From contig OX424560.1 of assembly GCA_949152475.1 (NCBI GenBank), forward strand, positions 4,712,001 through 4,776,000: a stretch of 64,000 nucleotides of DNA. Reading direction: 5' to 3'. Source of the stretch: Terebella lapidaria (lineage: Eukaryota; Annelida; Polychaeta; Terebellida; Terebellidae). Position 1 is the first letter of the stretch; every line of letters begins with the position of its first letter. Under the pieces are notes generated by a model, which saw nothing but the letters and a program-made list of their open reading frames with translations, was not told the origin of the DNA and ran no database searches. Shown here piece after piece: positions 1 through 12,746 of the stretch. A program made the translations under genes and the position numbers.

Positions 1-258
1 TTGTCTAAATATGGATGTCGTGGTGGGCATACCCCGTGCTGATGGAAAGTATGAAAGGGCTCTTTCGTGTTATAATAGGAGAGAAGTAAATCCTTCAACA
101 CATAATGAAAACATAGTAATGAAAAATCCATCAAGAGACTGTGCTAAATTTAATATATTTGAAACCTTTCCCATCGCATAAAGCACATTATATTTCTTGG
201 CGTGTCATGGTTGTGGCCAGTTTTTGCCTTCGGTTCAGTAATACCTCATTAGGCCTGA

Positions 259-1043
259 AAAAAGTCTCGTCCTCCTATGTTTTCAACACTGGATAGGGAG
301 GGACGTTTTTTTTTTTATTTGCAAAAAATACCGTCCTCAGCTCAAGAGAAAATTGGGTAGAGAGGCACTTTTTATTTTTTATTTTTGGTGGGACAATATT
401 TCACACGAATGAAATGAAAATAAATATGATTTATTGATTGATTGAAAAAAAAACGCTTGCGCACAGACGCATTCGAGCCTTCAGAATTGAAATCATGTGT
501 AACACATGACTTTAATGATTTCATTTCTAGAGGCTTGATTTATTCGGGCTTGAAACCTCTTGGCCGGGCACCTTGGCACTACTAGTGTGCCATCATCCTA
601 GCAGTCAGCACATACAGGATGATTATGTGTACTAGTAGTATTATTATCAAAAACCGTCAGTTGATAATATATTTCAATGATAAGTATTAAGTAATTTTGG
701 AGAACCGTTCTATCAGTAAATATTTCCATTGAAGTATACATGAAGAAATATAGTGAATAAGTTCGTGATCACAATTTTATATGTATTATTACATATAAAT
801 TATGTTCCCACATGGAACTGGTAGCGTCTTTGTCTCATTTGGCGGAGAGTAAAAACAAGGAGGTAAGTTAGATATATTATGCCAAAGTTGCATGCTGTGA
901 TTCGGTGTCTCGATCATTCACTCTCCTCAAAATAGGGGCGGGAACACTTTTTATTTTTTTATTTGATAATCGCAAATAAAAAAAATCCGGGAGGCTGCTT
1001 TTGAACACAGGCGGGCGGGGACGAAAAACAGAAAATTACTTTT
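259..1043. mobile_element. Inverted-repeat DNA element with 11-bp flanking duplication
   Basis: The 11-mer ATTAGGCCTGA occurs exactly at 248-258 and 1044-1054, flanking a stretch absent from the matching place in alpha1 and alpha2. About 70 bp at each end form imperfect inverted repeats: after the left flank come AAAAAGT, GTCC, TTCAA, GGGAGG and a T-run followed by ATTTGC, and the reverse complement of the right end gives the same order. A related module ending in CACTTTTTATTTTTT is also repeated directly near both ends. No transposase frame is seen, so it is non-autonomous. An 11-bp duplication would suit a Mutator-like element; with an 8-bp call it would suit hAT. The superfamily is not settled. 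Confidence 0.6.
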
Positions 1044-2199
1044 ATTAGGCCTGACTCTCACACTCTAGTACGAAACTTTTCTGGATCTAAGAGACCACCA
1101 ACTAAATCCGCAGCAGGCCAGACCCCAACCGTTGTTGTAGGTACGCACTGAATTTATCATTCATAAAGTCGCCTTTTTGAGTCTGATGTGATGAATTCTT
1201 TACGGCGTTATTATTATTTACCACAGGATTTCGCTCATCGGATGTTCATTAATATGTCACAGTTTAATGTATTTTGTTTACCACGCACTACACATTGTCG
1301 TACAAATGTTGATACATAAAACGATTAGCATTATTATTGTGTAACTCTGCTCTCATAATGTGTAAACCACGGCATGTTCTACATAATATTGCTTGTATAA
1401 TAATGATTTACAATCCCGGTGAATATAAATGGACTATCTGGTCTGCATCGTGTGACATTTTGCTGGCACGCCCTAACATTTCAGGACTTTGAAATCTCAA
1501 ACCACCGACTTCATGTGGAAAAACCAGGTTACTAATCAATACCACAGTGAGGATATCAATAGGTTTGTACATTTGAGTCGACCATGGATACTAGTATATC
1601 GATCACAAACGGTTGGAACTCCGAGGGATATCAGATATTGTATCATTGATTCCTATTTCCACATAAACTAAGCCTAATATTGCGCATGAGACAAAATATG
1701 AGTATTACTGAAAATTGGAGTTTACAGTGCTGTAAAAATGAGACTAATGGTGGTCATTCACATGGCTTTCATGTGGGACGATGCTTTGCTTTCTTGACAG
1801 TTATTGCAAAAGTCCATACCATAAACTCAGTAGCCTTTTAGCTTGTAATTGCATACTTATGTACTTACATTTATTGCGTGGAGTCGTTTTGGATTTTTAA
1901 ATTGTTCTAGTAGGTTGTTGGTTGGCTGGTTGTATACTAATGTCATCTAGATTTCAGTAGAATACCTATATCAAAGAGTGTAAGATCAATATGAGGTCAC
2001 ACTCCCACAAAAATGCGTGGTTGAGCACTTTCAGCGCGAAAATTAAGGTTGACTGCAATGCTAAGATGTAGCTCTCTCGCTGGGGAAGTTCCTACTGTTT
2101 GCTAGCCCTCGCCGGCAAAGGTTCTCTTGTTTTTGCGCGTATATAGGAATATATAGACAGTTCCACCACTTGTTGTATTACACTCTCTGCTGTAATTGT

Positions 2200-2290
2200 T
2201 CGGTCGGGCTTTGTTTTTATCCCAAAATGTTGCCTTTTAGGTTTGTTATTGGCATCATCTACATCTGTTTCGGTTGGTGGTATTATGTGG
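2200..2290 (+). repeat. Dispersed short repeat, alpha0 copy
   Basis: Shares CGGTCGGGCTTTGTTT and the later GTTATTGGCATCAT segment with copies at 11588-11680, 16227-16345 and 49832-49945 on this strand and at 56058-56170, 57410-57545 and 57775-57865 on the other. The family is unknown to me. It is about 100-140 bp long and has no clear terminal repeats. Confidence 0.5.
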
Positions 2291-2556
2291 ACACATAGGC
2301 AGTTGAACCAGTTCTACGTACAGGTATAAACTTTCTCGGCGACCAAACCTGAGTTTAATATACAATTTTTATGTCCAACATACCTCAACATGGATATATA
2401 TTTTAAGGCGTAATATTATTTTCTGAACCTATTCTGTGAATTTCCGTGAAATAAGACTAGATGTTTTACTTTTATTTTGATGTTATCGTTCCTCGGTCAG
2501 AAATGTTTTTGACACCTACAACATCACTTTTTTCCTGTGTACTGATTGTCGATAGT

Positions 2557-2712
2557 CCCTCGCTGCACTTATGTTTCTGTGCCTTCACCAGAAAGTCAAG
2601 GACATCCTGGCATTGCCTTTTAGGTCAGGGAATGCAATTACATGAGCTTCTATCCGCTTGGGAAATACTCATTCTGTTTCAAATTCCGCTTCTTCGGCAA
2701 TCACACGAACGG
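2557..2712 (+). pseudogene. Decayed cysteine-rich exon remnant (GCC2/GCC3-like), alpha0
   Basis: One frame reads TYVSVPSPESQGHPGIAF before a stop, matching the alpha1 reading GRIFVSAPFTERQGHPGIC. The block ends exactly before GTAAGT at 2713, a good splice donor, giving AACGG/GTAAGT. Known family: GCC2/GCC3 (ephrin-receptor-like) cysteine repeats, often encoded by single small exons in extracellular invertebrate proteins. The key cysteines are partly lost and no frame stays open, so this copy is not coding now. The assignment rests on spacing and on the alpha1 copy and is weak. Confidence 0.25.
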
Positions 2713-2959
2713 GTAAGTTATAACGTACGGTAGATTACAGCACTTGTAGTCAGGAACCCGGGATTGATACGACTTGACAGGTCTTGACTTTGTGTTGAGT
2801 TCATTGCGTGGGAGTTAAATTCTATTTGTAATACGAGTTGAGTATTGTTTTACCATTTATTTTATGAAAAAGGAAGCATGAAATGGGTACATTACCCTGA
2901 TAAATCGCTCATCCATATAAGCCACCATTTTCCAAATAACAATCATGAACCTATCAATT

Positions 2960-3140
2960 CAGAAGCTCTAGAACATAATCCATGATGGACGCATATGCCA
3001 GGGGCGGCAATTACAATTCATCACTGTGACAGACAGTCCAAGGTCTGTTGCTTGACCATCTCACCTTCAGCTCGGGACTTCTCCACCAAATACTCCCTAG
3101 AGTGTAGTGAAAGGGGCGTTATAATGATGTGCTTAGAAGC
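2960..3140 (+). repeat. Short duplicated block, copy 1 of 3
   Basis: The sequence around GACAGACAGTCCAAGG and TTCTCCACCAAAT recurs at 4672-4772 and 16650-16830. Copies 1 and 3 also share a following GGGCGTTATAATGATGTG. No reading frame is shared by all three, so I see no coding signal. Confidence 0.7.
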
Positions 3141-6100
3141 TATACTATTCTAAACACATCACAAATTTGAACTGGCATAAACCCAAGGTTATTTACATTT
3201 GTGGTGCTTTAACAGCATGCGGCACTGTATTGTAAGTTTGGTCTAGAGGTGTGAAATTCCAATAATAAAAGTTCACAATAACATCGAGGTGTTTACGGAT
3301 GTCGCAGGTCATGTGTTCATATATGTTCTTGGAAGGAGGCTGAGAGTAACATGCCCATTCTTGCTACAGTGCTGTGGTTGAAGCAGAGATGGTTGAAGTT
3401 TGACACAGCACATGGGTAATATTTTTAATCACAAATGTAGCACAGTCAACAGGCAGACATCAGTCCAAAGTCACAGATTGAATCCACTGCCGCTTGCGTC
3501 AGCAGCCACAAATCGGTTTAAATTAAGATTTAATATATGCTGAATGTCTAGCCGATATTCCAAGCTGGGATGTGGGAGGTATACGTGTCACTGGAAATAT
3601 GACTGGTGAAATACCAGTATGTCCTGAGTTGTATAAAATTATATTGGTCGTTCTGCTGTATTTATGTTCGTGGTGACAACTGGATCTTCCAAGCGTTATT
3701 TAGGTATGTATACCATGCGAAGCCTAGTGCCTAACAAGTATATTCAATTGTTCTTTGTGATTTTTATCACAGCATTCCTTGGCGCTACCAAGTAACATAT
3801 TTCTGACAATCAAATCCGAGCCTGAGTTACAATCATACAGTGGACAAAATACATGTTTTTCAGACATTGATGTGAGGATTGAGGGAGCTTTACCGGGCTT
3901 ATATATTCTGCGATGCCTACCTCATCGCAATATTTGCTATGGATAGGTTTTCCTCCGAATATCCTACGCAATCAGTTGACCCTGTTTTACAAGTGTTTCA
4001 GGGATTCGAAAAACACCAATATATACAAATCTCTGATTGGATAATACGTAATTTGAACCAAAGATACAAAACGAGCTTGTGCGTATGGAATGGCCAAGGC
4101 ACCACCGAACGTGACTGGATTAGATCATATATCGGTCAGTTTGTATTTTTGACCCATCTGGAATGCCACATAAAATGATCCTCTTTAACGTCGACCTGAG
4201 CGCTAAATCTGATTACACGAACATCGACCAGCTGAGGTCAAACCACGCTGAAATGTTCAAGTGAAGCAATACACAAACTGTCTGTGATAAAACATATAGC
4301 GAAGAGGGCATGTTCTGGTAGTTCTTTTCACAATTGTCCTCAGTTTATCAATGTAATGTTCATATGTTAGACAATATTTTAATATTTGTTCATTTTATTA
4401 TATACTAATATTTGTTTATTTTTCTCATTATGAATAAGCAATATTGGATGTAACCTAATGTAGCAATATTAGATGTAACCTAATTTACTAACGTAACATC
4501 CAAGTGATAGGTATGTTGCATGTGCCGTTACACATTTAATAATTTTTACACTTGTTTATTTTGTTCTGTCATACATTTACTTCTCTCAATTTTTGAGAAC
4601 CCACGATGTTTTCGTATCGTTATTTCATCGACTCCAATAATAAATTAGCTGATAGGTCTTGCCCCACAATTATGGCCAGGGGCAGCAATTATAAATCATC
4701 ACTGTGACAGACAGTCCAAGGCCTGTTGCTTGACCATCTCACCTCACAAGACTTCTCCACCAAATGTTCTCTCTTCTTATCAACGTTGTCTTTGAATGAT
4801 GTCTTCTTTTTGGATTGGAACAAGTCCAAGGACACATCATCCATTGAGCGACATTTGTGTAGCGTAATTCTTTGTCAATGGGGTTATGGCATGGAAGAAA
4901 GCCACTTCCTCTCGTGATGTGTTCTGTAGTCGGTTCCTGCCTAATAATTGGCATCATTGGTGATGTCATGTAATTTGAACATTATATAGCTTATGGCATG
5001 AATAGTATGATTGTATTTTTGCATTTCGGAATAATAAGTGGGTTCAATCAGGCGAACAAGACACAATGACACATGCTATTCGTGAAGTCTTCTGAATCCC
5101 CCCAAAACCAGTGAGATGTCTAGACAACCGATATCCGCCTCCAAACGACTGCAAACTGAATCAAGGCAATCGCCTGAGTCAAGTGCAATGCCCAAATCTC
5201 AACAATTAAATATCACTGATCTGACATAATATTTCACTGAAATACTCAAATTTATTCGACAAACGCAAATCACCTTGTTGATGGTACATAGTAAATCGAA
5301 TGTATTCTCTATAATATATTTACTTACATTTATGTTAGGAATGATCAGCTGTAGCCACTGGCAAAAACATTGCCAGTGGCTAACAACACATACGGGATGG
5401 CAACAAAACGTCAGGAATATTTCATTATGAGTAGTGTTGTGCATTGGGGCTTACTCAAAGACTTCTGTAATGTAATTATTCCCTACAAGTGTACAAGCAT
5501 ACAAACTAAACCAATTTTGTGTACGCAAAGAGGATATCAAGATGAACAAACTTGAATAACAAAAGGTTTCAGCTTCTAATGACATCTGTCATACGGCGAT
5601 GTTTAACCAGGGAAATATTTTTGCAGCAAAATTCTAATTTGTGGACACTAAAATAATGTTCTAGCCTATAATAAGAGATATATGTCATCAACCAATAATT
5701 GTATAATTTATGTGTTGCCAAAATATTGGGTTTGCAGTTATTGCAGTAATGATACTCTTTAAACATACATCTACTTGGTTGCTGTTTTGTAGCCACTTGT
5801 GTGCATGAAGCGCTATTACATGACTACATATAGGAGCCTACCCCTTATGTTTAGCACAAGCGTAGGCTATATATCAGTTAAGTGTTCTATGTTTCCCATA
5901 TTATTATTATTATGTTTTGAAAATGTTACATATGAAATTCTTATTTCATTATGAAATGCTTCATATCATGATATCATGGATATAGTGAAGTAAATGTTTA
6001 TGTGGTACAGAAGCTCCTGAGTTTGGATTCTACATTGTTTCCAATGTGCCATGACGATACGGTGATAAAATTATTGATTATTTCTTAACCGAATAGATTC

Positions 6101-7220
6101 AGATCGATATGTATAGACACGAAAGGATATTGATATCTTCAAAATATATATGAGGCGACAAAGTATGGTCATGAATACAGTCACTCGTTCTCGATGCGTC
6201 TGAGAACAGAATCAGAAAAAGCGTAGGAAAAAAATTAGTGAATACCACAAAAGGCACACAATGTCCAAATGCAGAACAAAGGAAGGGGAAATGGGGTGAA
6301 ATTTCTCCTCATTGAAATGGCGACGTCTCGTCATCTGCAGGCAATTACGCCATCCTTTGCAAATATACTGTATAGACGAGTCCGAAACAGGCTCTGACAG
6401 TTCAGCGGTCACCTATAAGCCTAGCAACATTTAATCCAATTCAGTGCCTTAAAAAAACTCTGTGTGTTCAAAATACAAGTTTAGAAGCAGCCATTGCTCA
6501 CTCCCAAATTGCAATGGCTTTTGCTTCGGTTTCATCATGAAATGTGTTGGTTTTCCCATAATAAATCTTTCGGCAGACCAGACGGTTTATCGACCGCAAA
6601 ATTTTCCACGACATCCCACAAACATATTCATGAGCTTGGCATACCTAGTAGTTCAGTCAGTCGTTCATTTTCCGGGCTTGCAATACAAGTCGAACACAGA
6701 AAAACATGCTTTTCTTCAGGTTTTCGATATACATTATAGTTAACTGAATTGCAAAATAACCCAGGAACGCATGCACGACATATTTTGGGTCCTCCGCAAT
6801 TACTCCGTATGCAATAATATCGTCGATTTACACATGCGAGTAGTTCTTAAGCTCATATGGCCGCGAATTCATCAAAACTTTTCCAAACCACATCATCAAA
6901 CGCAAGACATACTACTATAGCAATCGTGCTTTTATATTTTATCTAATATTCCGCGGCAGTTTTCATGGTAAATATGGTATATTTACCTCTGATCACCCAA
7001 TCAGTTATTGGAGCTGTCTGCTCACCACCAGTGTTCACTGATCTCTGTTGCTTTCAATTAAGTTTCGTGTGATCAATTTGTAACATGTTTAAGATGGATG
7101 ACAGCAAAATGCCTGAGATGACATAACACTTGATATAGTATGAACATCCATTTCAACAGTTTGGCAGGAAATTTCTACATTCAGTTACAATATACATGTA
7201 AGCCCGAAATGGAATATTCA
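3140..7220. other. Intergenic stretch between alpha0 and alpha1
   Basis: No gene is supported here. Short open frames (up to about 100 codons) have no recognisable domain and no agreement with other copies. Two duplicated fragments are visible: 4672-4772, a copy of the block at 2960-3140, and about 5760-5880, which matches the start of beta1 near 18440-18520 (shared GTGTGCAT, ATGACTACA and GTTTAGCA words in order). The 5760-5880 fragment suggests an older or partial beta copy upstream. Confidence 0.55.
4672..4772 (+). repeat. Short duplicated block, copy 2 of 3
   Basis: Matches 2960-3110 and 16650-16780 across GACAGACAGTCCAAGG, TGTTGCTTGACC and ACTTCTCCACCAAAT. It is truncated relative to the other copies, which continue about 50 bp further. 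Confidence 0.65.
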
Positions 7221-8145
7221 GATCGTGTACTTTTGGATTTTTTGGATGAATTAATCTGGGTACAGATGTGTTCATTTACACGCAATTCACGAAAATGTGA
7301 AAATGCATCTGAAAAAAATGTACGTTTATGATGTGATCTATTGCCATCGAGAAAACAAAATTTGATGCTACCAGAAGAAAACCTGAAATGATATAATTTC
7401 AAATGGAACAAACTTCACTAAACTGGACTAGACTTTGATATCCAAAACCACACTGGCGCGCGTCATCAGCGGCAGCCAAATCAGCATTTATCGCTGCTTT
7501 TACTTTGGAATCTAGCACTACCCGTCAACCGAATAAAAGAAAGTAAGACAAAACGTGGTGAAAACATAGAGAAAGAGTAAATAAAATGAACAACACATAT
7601 AAAATGTGTTGCATTGTTCTACACCATGTTCTCGGAAGAATTTCTTGGTTCGATCGAAGTTGTAAAACTCCCTAGATCGGTCGTCAACCGTCCATCAAAT
7701 GACCAGCACTCCACTTTTGGGAGAATTTTAGTCTCATTTATAGACCATCAATCAAGTGGACTCGATAATTAATTTTCCATAAAGAAGCGAAACTCCCAAC
7801 TTTGATTTTCAGAATAAAAAGTCATCCAAACTTGGATGATTTCCTCAAATTGGGGGTTTTAGCGGAAGTTGTTGTTTTTTTACGCAACCTATAAATCTTT
7901 ATGTCATTTTGAAGTTGTCCCTAATTGCGAGTCCTTGCCCAGCAATACAGTTAATACAAGTGTGAGTTATCTTGTGTTATGTAAAGATATCTAGAGGAAA
8001 TCAACTTCTTCTTTCATCACCAATCTACTTTGATTACAGCTCTCTCAATAAGTTTATATCACACAACGAAATCCTAAGTAAAGTTGATGAAATTTAGTGC
8101 TGTGTGAGTTGTATTTTTGAGATAATCCCTATTATTGTTGTTGTT

Positions 8146-8220
8146 TTTTTTTTTTTGTTTTTTTTTTGGGGGGGGTGGATGGGGGTCGTATTATGGGGGT
8201 TGTTGTTCGAGGGAGCGGGT
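8146..8220 (+). repeat. T-run followed by G-run
   Basis: A run of mostly T leads directly into an uninterrupted G run and further G-rich DNA. The matching place in alpha2 (about 12735-12767) has a shorter T content and a longer G run, so this is a length-unstable site. Confidence 0.8.
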
Positions 8221-9817
8221 TTCTAGACACTCCATCGTTCAAACTGATGAATGATGCTGTCACAGTTTCCAAACTTATTGATGCTCAAAAATAATTACCC
8301 AAGCGTTTGTCGCTGCACCATGCGTCTGGTGGCTGTCTATAAATATACTTATGTATGTATTACAAATCTTTCTGTGTTCCTAGTATTACTGTTGAAATTT
8401 GTGCATATACGAAAGTATGATACGACATTTTGGTTGCATTCTGTGTGTAATGGGGTCATTTTCAACATATTCATATCTCATAAAATAGCTGAACTTGATT
8501 ATGGACTCAATTAGAAAGCATTTCGTTGGGTATCGATTTGAACTTTATGTCTGCTCTACCTGTTATTCTTATGTATTTAGACAGTATATATTGGAATACC
8601 AGACTGTGATTCCCCAAATGACAATATTCAAATGAAAAGTGGATATGTTCAAAGGGATTATTATTATCTGAAAGCCAGAACCCGAACCCTGGTGAATTAC
8701 TCACTGATGATTCTGTACAGTTAAAAATGGGCATTTTGAAATAATATTGGCTTCAATTGAAATGGATGCAATTCGTGCAATTCATTCACCATGAGGTATC
8801 GCAAATCTAAGGTCTTTTAAAGCTTTTGTTATCTCATAAAGCACATTTTATTTCCCAGCTTGTCATATCTGTGGCCATTTTTTGCCTTCGGTTCCATAAA
8901 ACCTTATTTTATGTGACATTGGCAATCCTGTCTGAAAGTTTTGTGGGTCTAAGAGACCACCCAGTGGATCTGCAGCAGAGCCACATTCCAACCGCTCTTA
9001 GGATGAATTTATCATCCAGAAAATCGGCTTTTTTGAAGTATCAATAAATGATGTGATGAATTCGTTTTCGGACTTATTATCAATAATATCATGAAATATT
9101 TCTCATTTCCTGTTCATAAATATGTCACAGATTATTCTGTCTACCTCGCAGTACACATTGTTGTAAACAAGTCGATAATGCAATTAGAAATCTTCTTGTG
9201 AAACTTCGTACTCAGAATGTTCCACATAATTTTATATTGCCAAATTACAATCCCTGTCCATGAAAGTGGACTAGCTCGTCCACATCGTGTGACATTCCAC
9301 ACTGGAACACGTCCTGACATTTCAGGTCTTTGGAATCTCAAATTGCCGACGCCCATGTGGAAATACCAGGTTGGAGAATCAAATGTCCGACTGAAAATTA
9401 GTACCATATTGGGCACATGTTAGGCTTAAATATGTAGACGAAACGCGGTGAGGAATGCATGCAATAATTATTGCTCGATATTGGAGACTGTATCAATGTT
9501 CCGTATTTCCAAGTAAACTACACTGTGGGCTTGATATTACACAATGGCTATGATATCGTTGTTACGTTGGCAACATTGGCGTATATGTTGCTGCAAAAAT
9601 ATACTATTTGTGGTAGATAAAATTGTTCCCATAAAGGACGATTCTTGTCGTTCATTGATTATTCTTTAAATGGTCATAATTGCGTAATCTCAATTACCAG
9701 TAATAATATGAGATGCTATATCATTACACAGCAGTGTACCCGGTATTGAATTCATATAAGAAACAATTCTGGCGTTCAAACGGATCTACAAATGTGGTAT
9801 CCTGGTTTACTTCATAA

Positions 9818-11166
9818 CACCCTGCAACAAATCTTAAGTCGGTGACCGACCTATTTCTTTTGTCTAGGGGTCAGGTCATGTTATTGTCACCGACTTGAGC
9901 TAAGATTTTTCGGACGAAACCTCGACACTCCGTAAGAAAAATTCAATTTCTGCAATATGAGGCATACATACAGTAACTGTGGGGGATAATACGATGCCCA
10001 AAATACCACTGCCCATTTATGCACTTCACAAATGTTAGTAACAATTGATATTCTTTAGAAATAAGGTTTCTTCCGCCGATATTTACCCACATTTTGACAC
10101 GGTGATGAAAATCATCGTCATTTTCAAGAACTTCTGGACATTGTATTCCAATAATCTTCACATGGGAGTCAAGATAATCATCTCATGTTTTATATATCCT
10201 GTCCATGTGCAAATATATTGTAATTTTTTTTTGTTATTCCTAAATTACTCCACATGCTTGTCGTGTCACCGATTTGAGTCAAGCGTCACCGACTTAGGTA
10301 TACATTTTTTTAGAGTATAACATACCCATTCTTTGAGTGAGTTCAAGTGTACAATGTGTTCTTTCGGTTATAGCGATGTCATATTCCTGGTATCGTGGTC
10401 CGTACGTAGTAATATATTGTGTAGTATACATCCCGACAACATTTCGTAAGAATGAGTTATTGATATAATTGTTTTTGGAGGCTGCAGCATTGTGACTGGG
10501 ACCACAGTATGAATTGCTGTTGCTCATTTTCCAATTATGATTTCGAGCATAACTATGGAAAGAAATTAATATGAACATTTGCATTATGATGTTGGATTAC
10601 AACCGTTGATTGAAAAACGGTGGTGGCTACTGCTTTTTACGTTTTTTTCTTGGAGAGATACCAGTCCTTTTCTGGAAAACTAACATCTTAAGTCGGTGAC
10701 GCTTGACTCAAGTCGGTGACACGACAAGCATGTGGAGTAATTTAGGAATAATTGAAAAATTACAACATATTTGTGCATATGCATGAGATATGTGAAACCT
10801 GATATGATTATCGTAACTCCCGTGTAGGGGTTATTGAAGTACAATGTCCGGAAGTTTTTGAAATGACGATGAATGTGATCACCATGTCAAAATTGGGGTA
10901 ACTATCGGCGGAAGAAACCTTAATTCTGGGGAATATCAACCGCTACTAACATTTGTTAATTACATGAACGGTCAGTAGTATCTCGGACATCGTATCATCC
11001 CCCTCAGTTACTCTATATATGCATCAAATTGCAGAAATTGAATTTTTCTTAGCGTGTGTCTATGTTCTGTTAAAAACTTCTGAGCTCAAATCGGTGACAA
11101 TAACATGACCTGACCCCTAGACAAAAGAACTAGGTCAGTCACCGACTTAAGATATGCTGCAGGGTG
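9818..11166. mobile_element. Foldback DNA element with eight 11-mer sites
   Basis: The ends are CACCCTGC at 9818 and its reverse complement ending at 11166. Outer inverted arms (9818-9915 and 11072-11166) are followed by inner arms (about 9934-10300 and 10690-11045), leaving a loop of about 390 bp. ATAA flanks both sides (9814-9817, 11167-11170), and alpha2 has a single ATAA in the empty site near 15860. AAGTCGGTGAC or a one-base variant occurs at 9836, 9886, 10265, 10285, 10690, 10710, 11088 and 11138, in inverted orientation in the two arms, as expected of transposase-binding subterminal repeats. The open frame in the loop (10294-10584, minus) has no recognisable domain. It is non-autonomous; the superfamily is unknown. 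Confidence 0.85.
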
Positions 11167-11340
11167 ATAACGTATCTATTTCATTATATAGACGTTTCCT
11201 TTGCGATTGTGAAAACAAAGCTAGTTGTATTTCTAATATCCAAATGCGACGTTTACAAATGTGGTTGACAATTCTGTGGGTCACGAATGTTTGTATCACC
11301 TGATTCTCAAGTTATCATGACTTTCGTGTGCTGATGTCAG

Positions 11341-11494
11341 TGGTCCCTGGCCGTATTTTTGTTTCTGCGCCTTTCACGGAGCGCCAAGGACATCCTGGTA
11401 TTTGTCTTCCATGTCAGGAAATGCAATCACATGTGCTTCTACCCACCTGGGAATTGGGCATTCTGGTTCAAGTTTCGCTTCCTGTGCACAGACG
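11341..11494 (+). pseudogene. Decayed cysteine-rich exon remnant (GCC2/GCC3-like), alpha1
   Basis: It follows a plausible acceptor, CTGATGTCAG, ending at 11340. One frame reads GRIFVSAPFTERQGHPGIC followed by LPCQ. After a frame change near 11415 another frame reads CASTHLGIGHSGSSFASC. Together the order is Gly-x-Phe, Gln-Gly, Cys-x-x-Cys, then Cys-x-(S/T), Gly-Ser-Ser-Phe, Cys, which is how GCC2/GCC3 repeats are laid out. A shift inside such a short exon and the lack of a donor at the end mean it is not functional. It could still be chance, as the match is by eye only. Confidence 0.3.
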
Positions 11495-11587
11495 CTCATG
11501 TCACCAGCAGCTTTCACTTTATTTGACCCACAACTGATCAAGGGGTTCATGCAGTGTAACGCTCATGTTACCACCAACTTGCATTTA

Positions 11588-11680
11588 ATTGACTCATGGT
11601 TGATGACGCCAGTTTGGTTATGGCTGTGAACATTCGTTCGGGTTTGGTTTTTATTCCAAACACTTGGTCGTCGTACAGTC
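11588..11680 (+). repeat. Dispersed short repeat, alpha1 copy
   Basis: Shares the words TGATGACGCCAGT and CGGGTTTGGTTT with the other members of the dispersed family listed at 2200-2290. It is shorter than the gamma copies. Confidence 0.45.
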
Positions 11681-12746
11681 ACTTCTATTGGTAATGTGAG
11701 CCCAGGACCTATGTATTCTTTTACCGCCTACATCTTCGACTTTTCAATGTGAATGATTTTAACTCTATTTGAGCACTAATTGAAACAATATTTTGACAGC
11801 ATTACACTGTTGTGTAATGTTTTTTTTCTTCAGATGGATGACTTTTGGATATTTTGTATGAATTAGTCTGGGCACAGATGTGCTCATTCACACGCAGTTC
11901 ACGAAAATATGAAAATGCATTTGATAAAAATGTAGGCTTATGATTTGATCTATTGCCACCGATAAAATGAAATTTGATGCTACCAGAAGAAAACCTGAAA
12001 TGATATAATTGTGATTCCCAATGGGGAAAAAAACTTGACTAAACCGGACTAGACTTTGATATCTACAACCACAATGGCGCGCGTCATCAGCAGCAGCTAG
12101 TTTAGGAAATATCGCTGTTTTTATTTTGGAATCTAGCACTGCCCATCAACCGAAAAAAAGAAAATAAGACCAAACGTGGTGAAAATATGGAGACATAAAC
12201 TGTGTTGTGTTGTTCTACAATAGAGTCTTGGAAGAATTCATTAGTTCGATCGAAGTTGTAAAACTTCTTAAAACGGTCGTCAACCGTCCATGGAATGACC
12301 AGCACTCCACTTTTGGGAGAATTTCAGTCTTATTTATAGACTATCAATCAAGTGGACTCGTTCATTAATTTTCCATAAATGAGCGAAATTCCCAACTTTG
12401 ATTTTCAGAATAAGAAGTCATTTGGATTATTTCCTCAAAGTGGGGGTTATAGCGTAAATTTATTGTATTTTTACGCAGCCTATAAATGTTTATGTCATTT
12501 TGAAGTTGTCCCTAATTGGGACTCCCGAGTCCTCGCCCAACAATAGAGCTGACACAAATGTGAGATATCGAGTGTTATGTGAAGATATCTAGAGGCGATC
12601 AACTTGTTCTTTCATCACCAATCTACTTTGATTATGGATGTTTTCACATCACATCACACAACGAAATCTTAAGTCAAGTTGGTGAAATCTAGTGCTAAAT
12701 GAGTTGTATTTTTGGCACAATCCCTATTGTTGGGGTTTTTTGGTGC

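Larger units (their letters stand above)
1..3140 (+). repeat. alpha0, oldest partial copy of the alpha duplication
   Basis: This stretch aligns in the same orientation with alpha1 and alpha2, but with clearly more substitutions and indels than those two show to each other. Anchors seen by eye: 171-250 with 8830-8910, 1080-1300 with 8945-9160, 1440-1560 with 9300-9380, 2550-2712 with 11341-11494, and 2960-3135 with 16640-16830. The copy enters from beyond the left edge. It is interrupted by the inverted-repeat insertion at 259-1043. Apart from the insertion, the weak exon-like block at 2557-2712 and a dispersed repeat near 2200-2290, I see no gene. Confidence 0.75.
7220..11825 (+). repeat. alpha1, tandem copy of about 4.6 kb
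   Basis: Nearly collinear with alpha2 at an offset of about 4550-4620 bp: 7242 pairs with 11855, 8251 with 12804, and 11168 with 15865. Identity is high (roughly nine bases in ten by eye). It differs from alpha2 chiefly by the foldback at 9818-11166, present here only, and by lacking the Helentron-like element. No intact gene is seen. A poly-T/poly-G run lies at about 8146-8178. Confidence 0.85.

Noticed and set aside
10294-10584. Gene inside the loop of the alpha1 foldback
   Set aside because: 96 codons without a recognisable domain, and overlapping the inner arm end; no transposase motifs.
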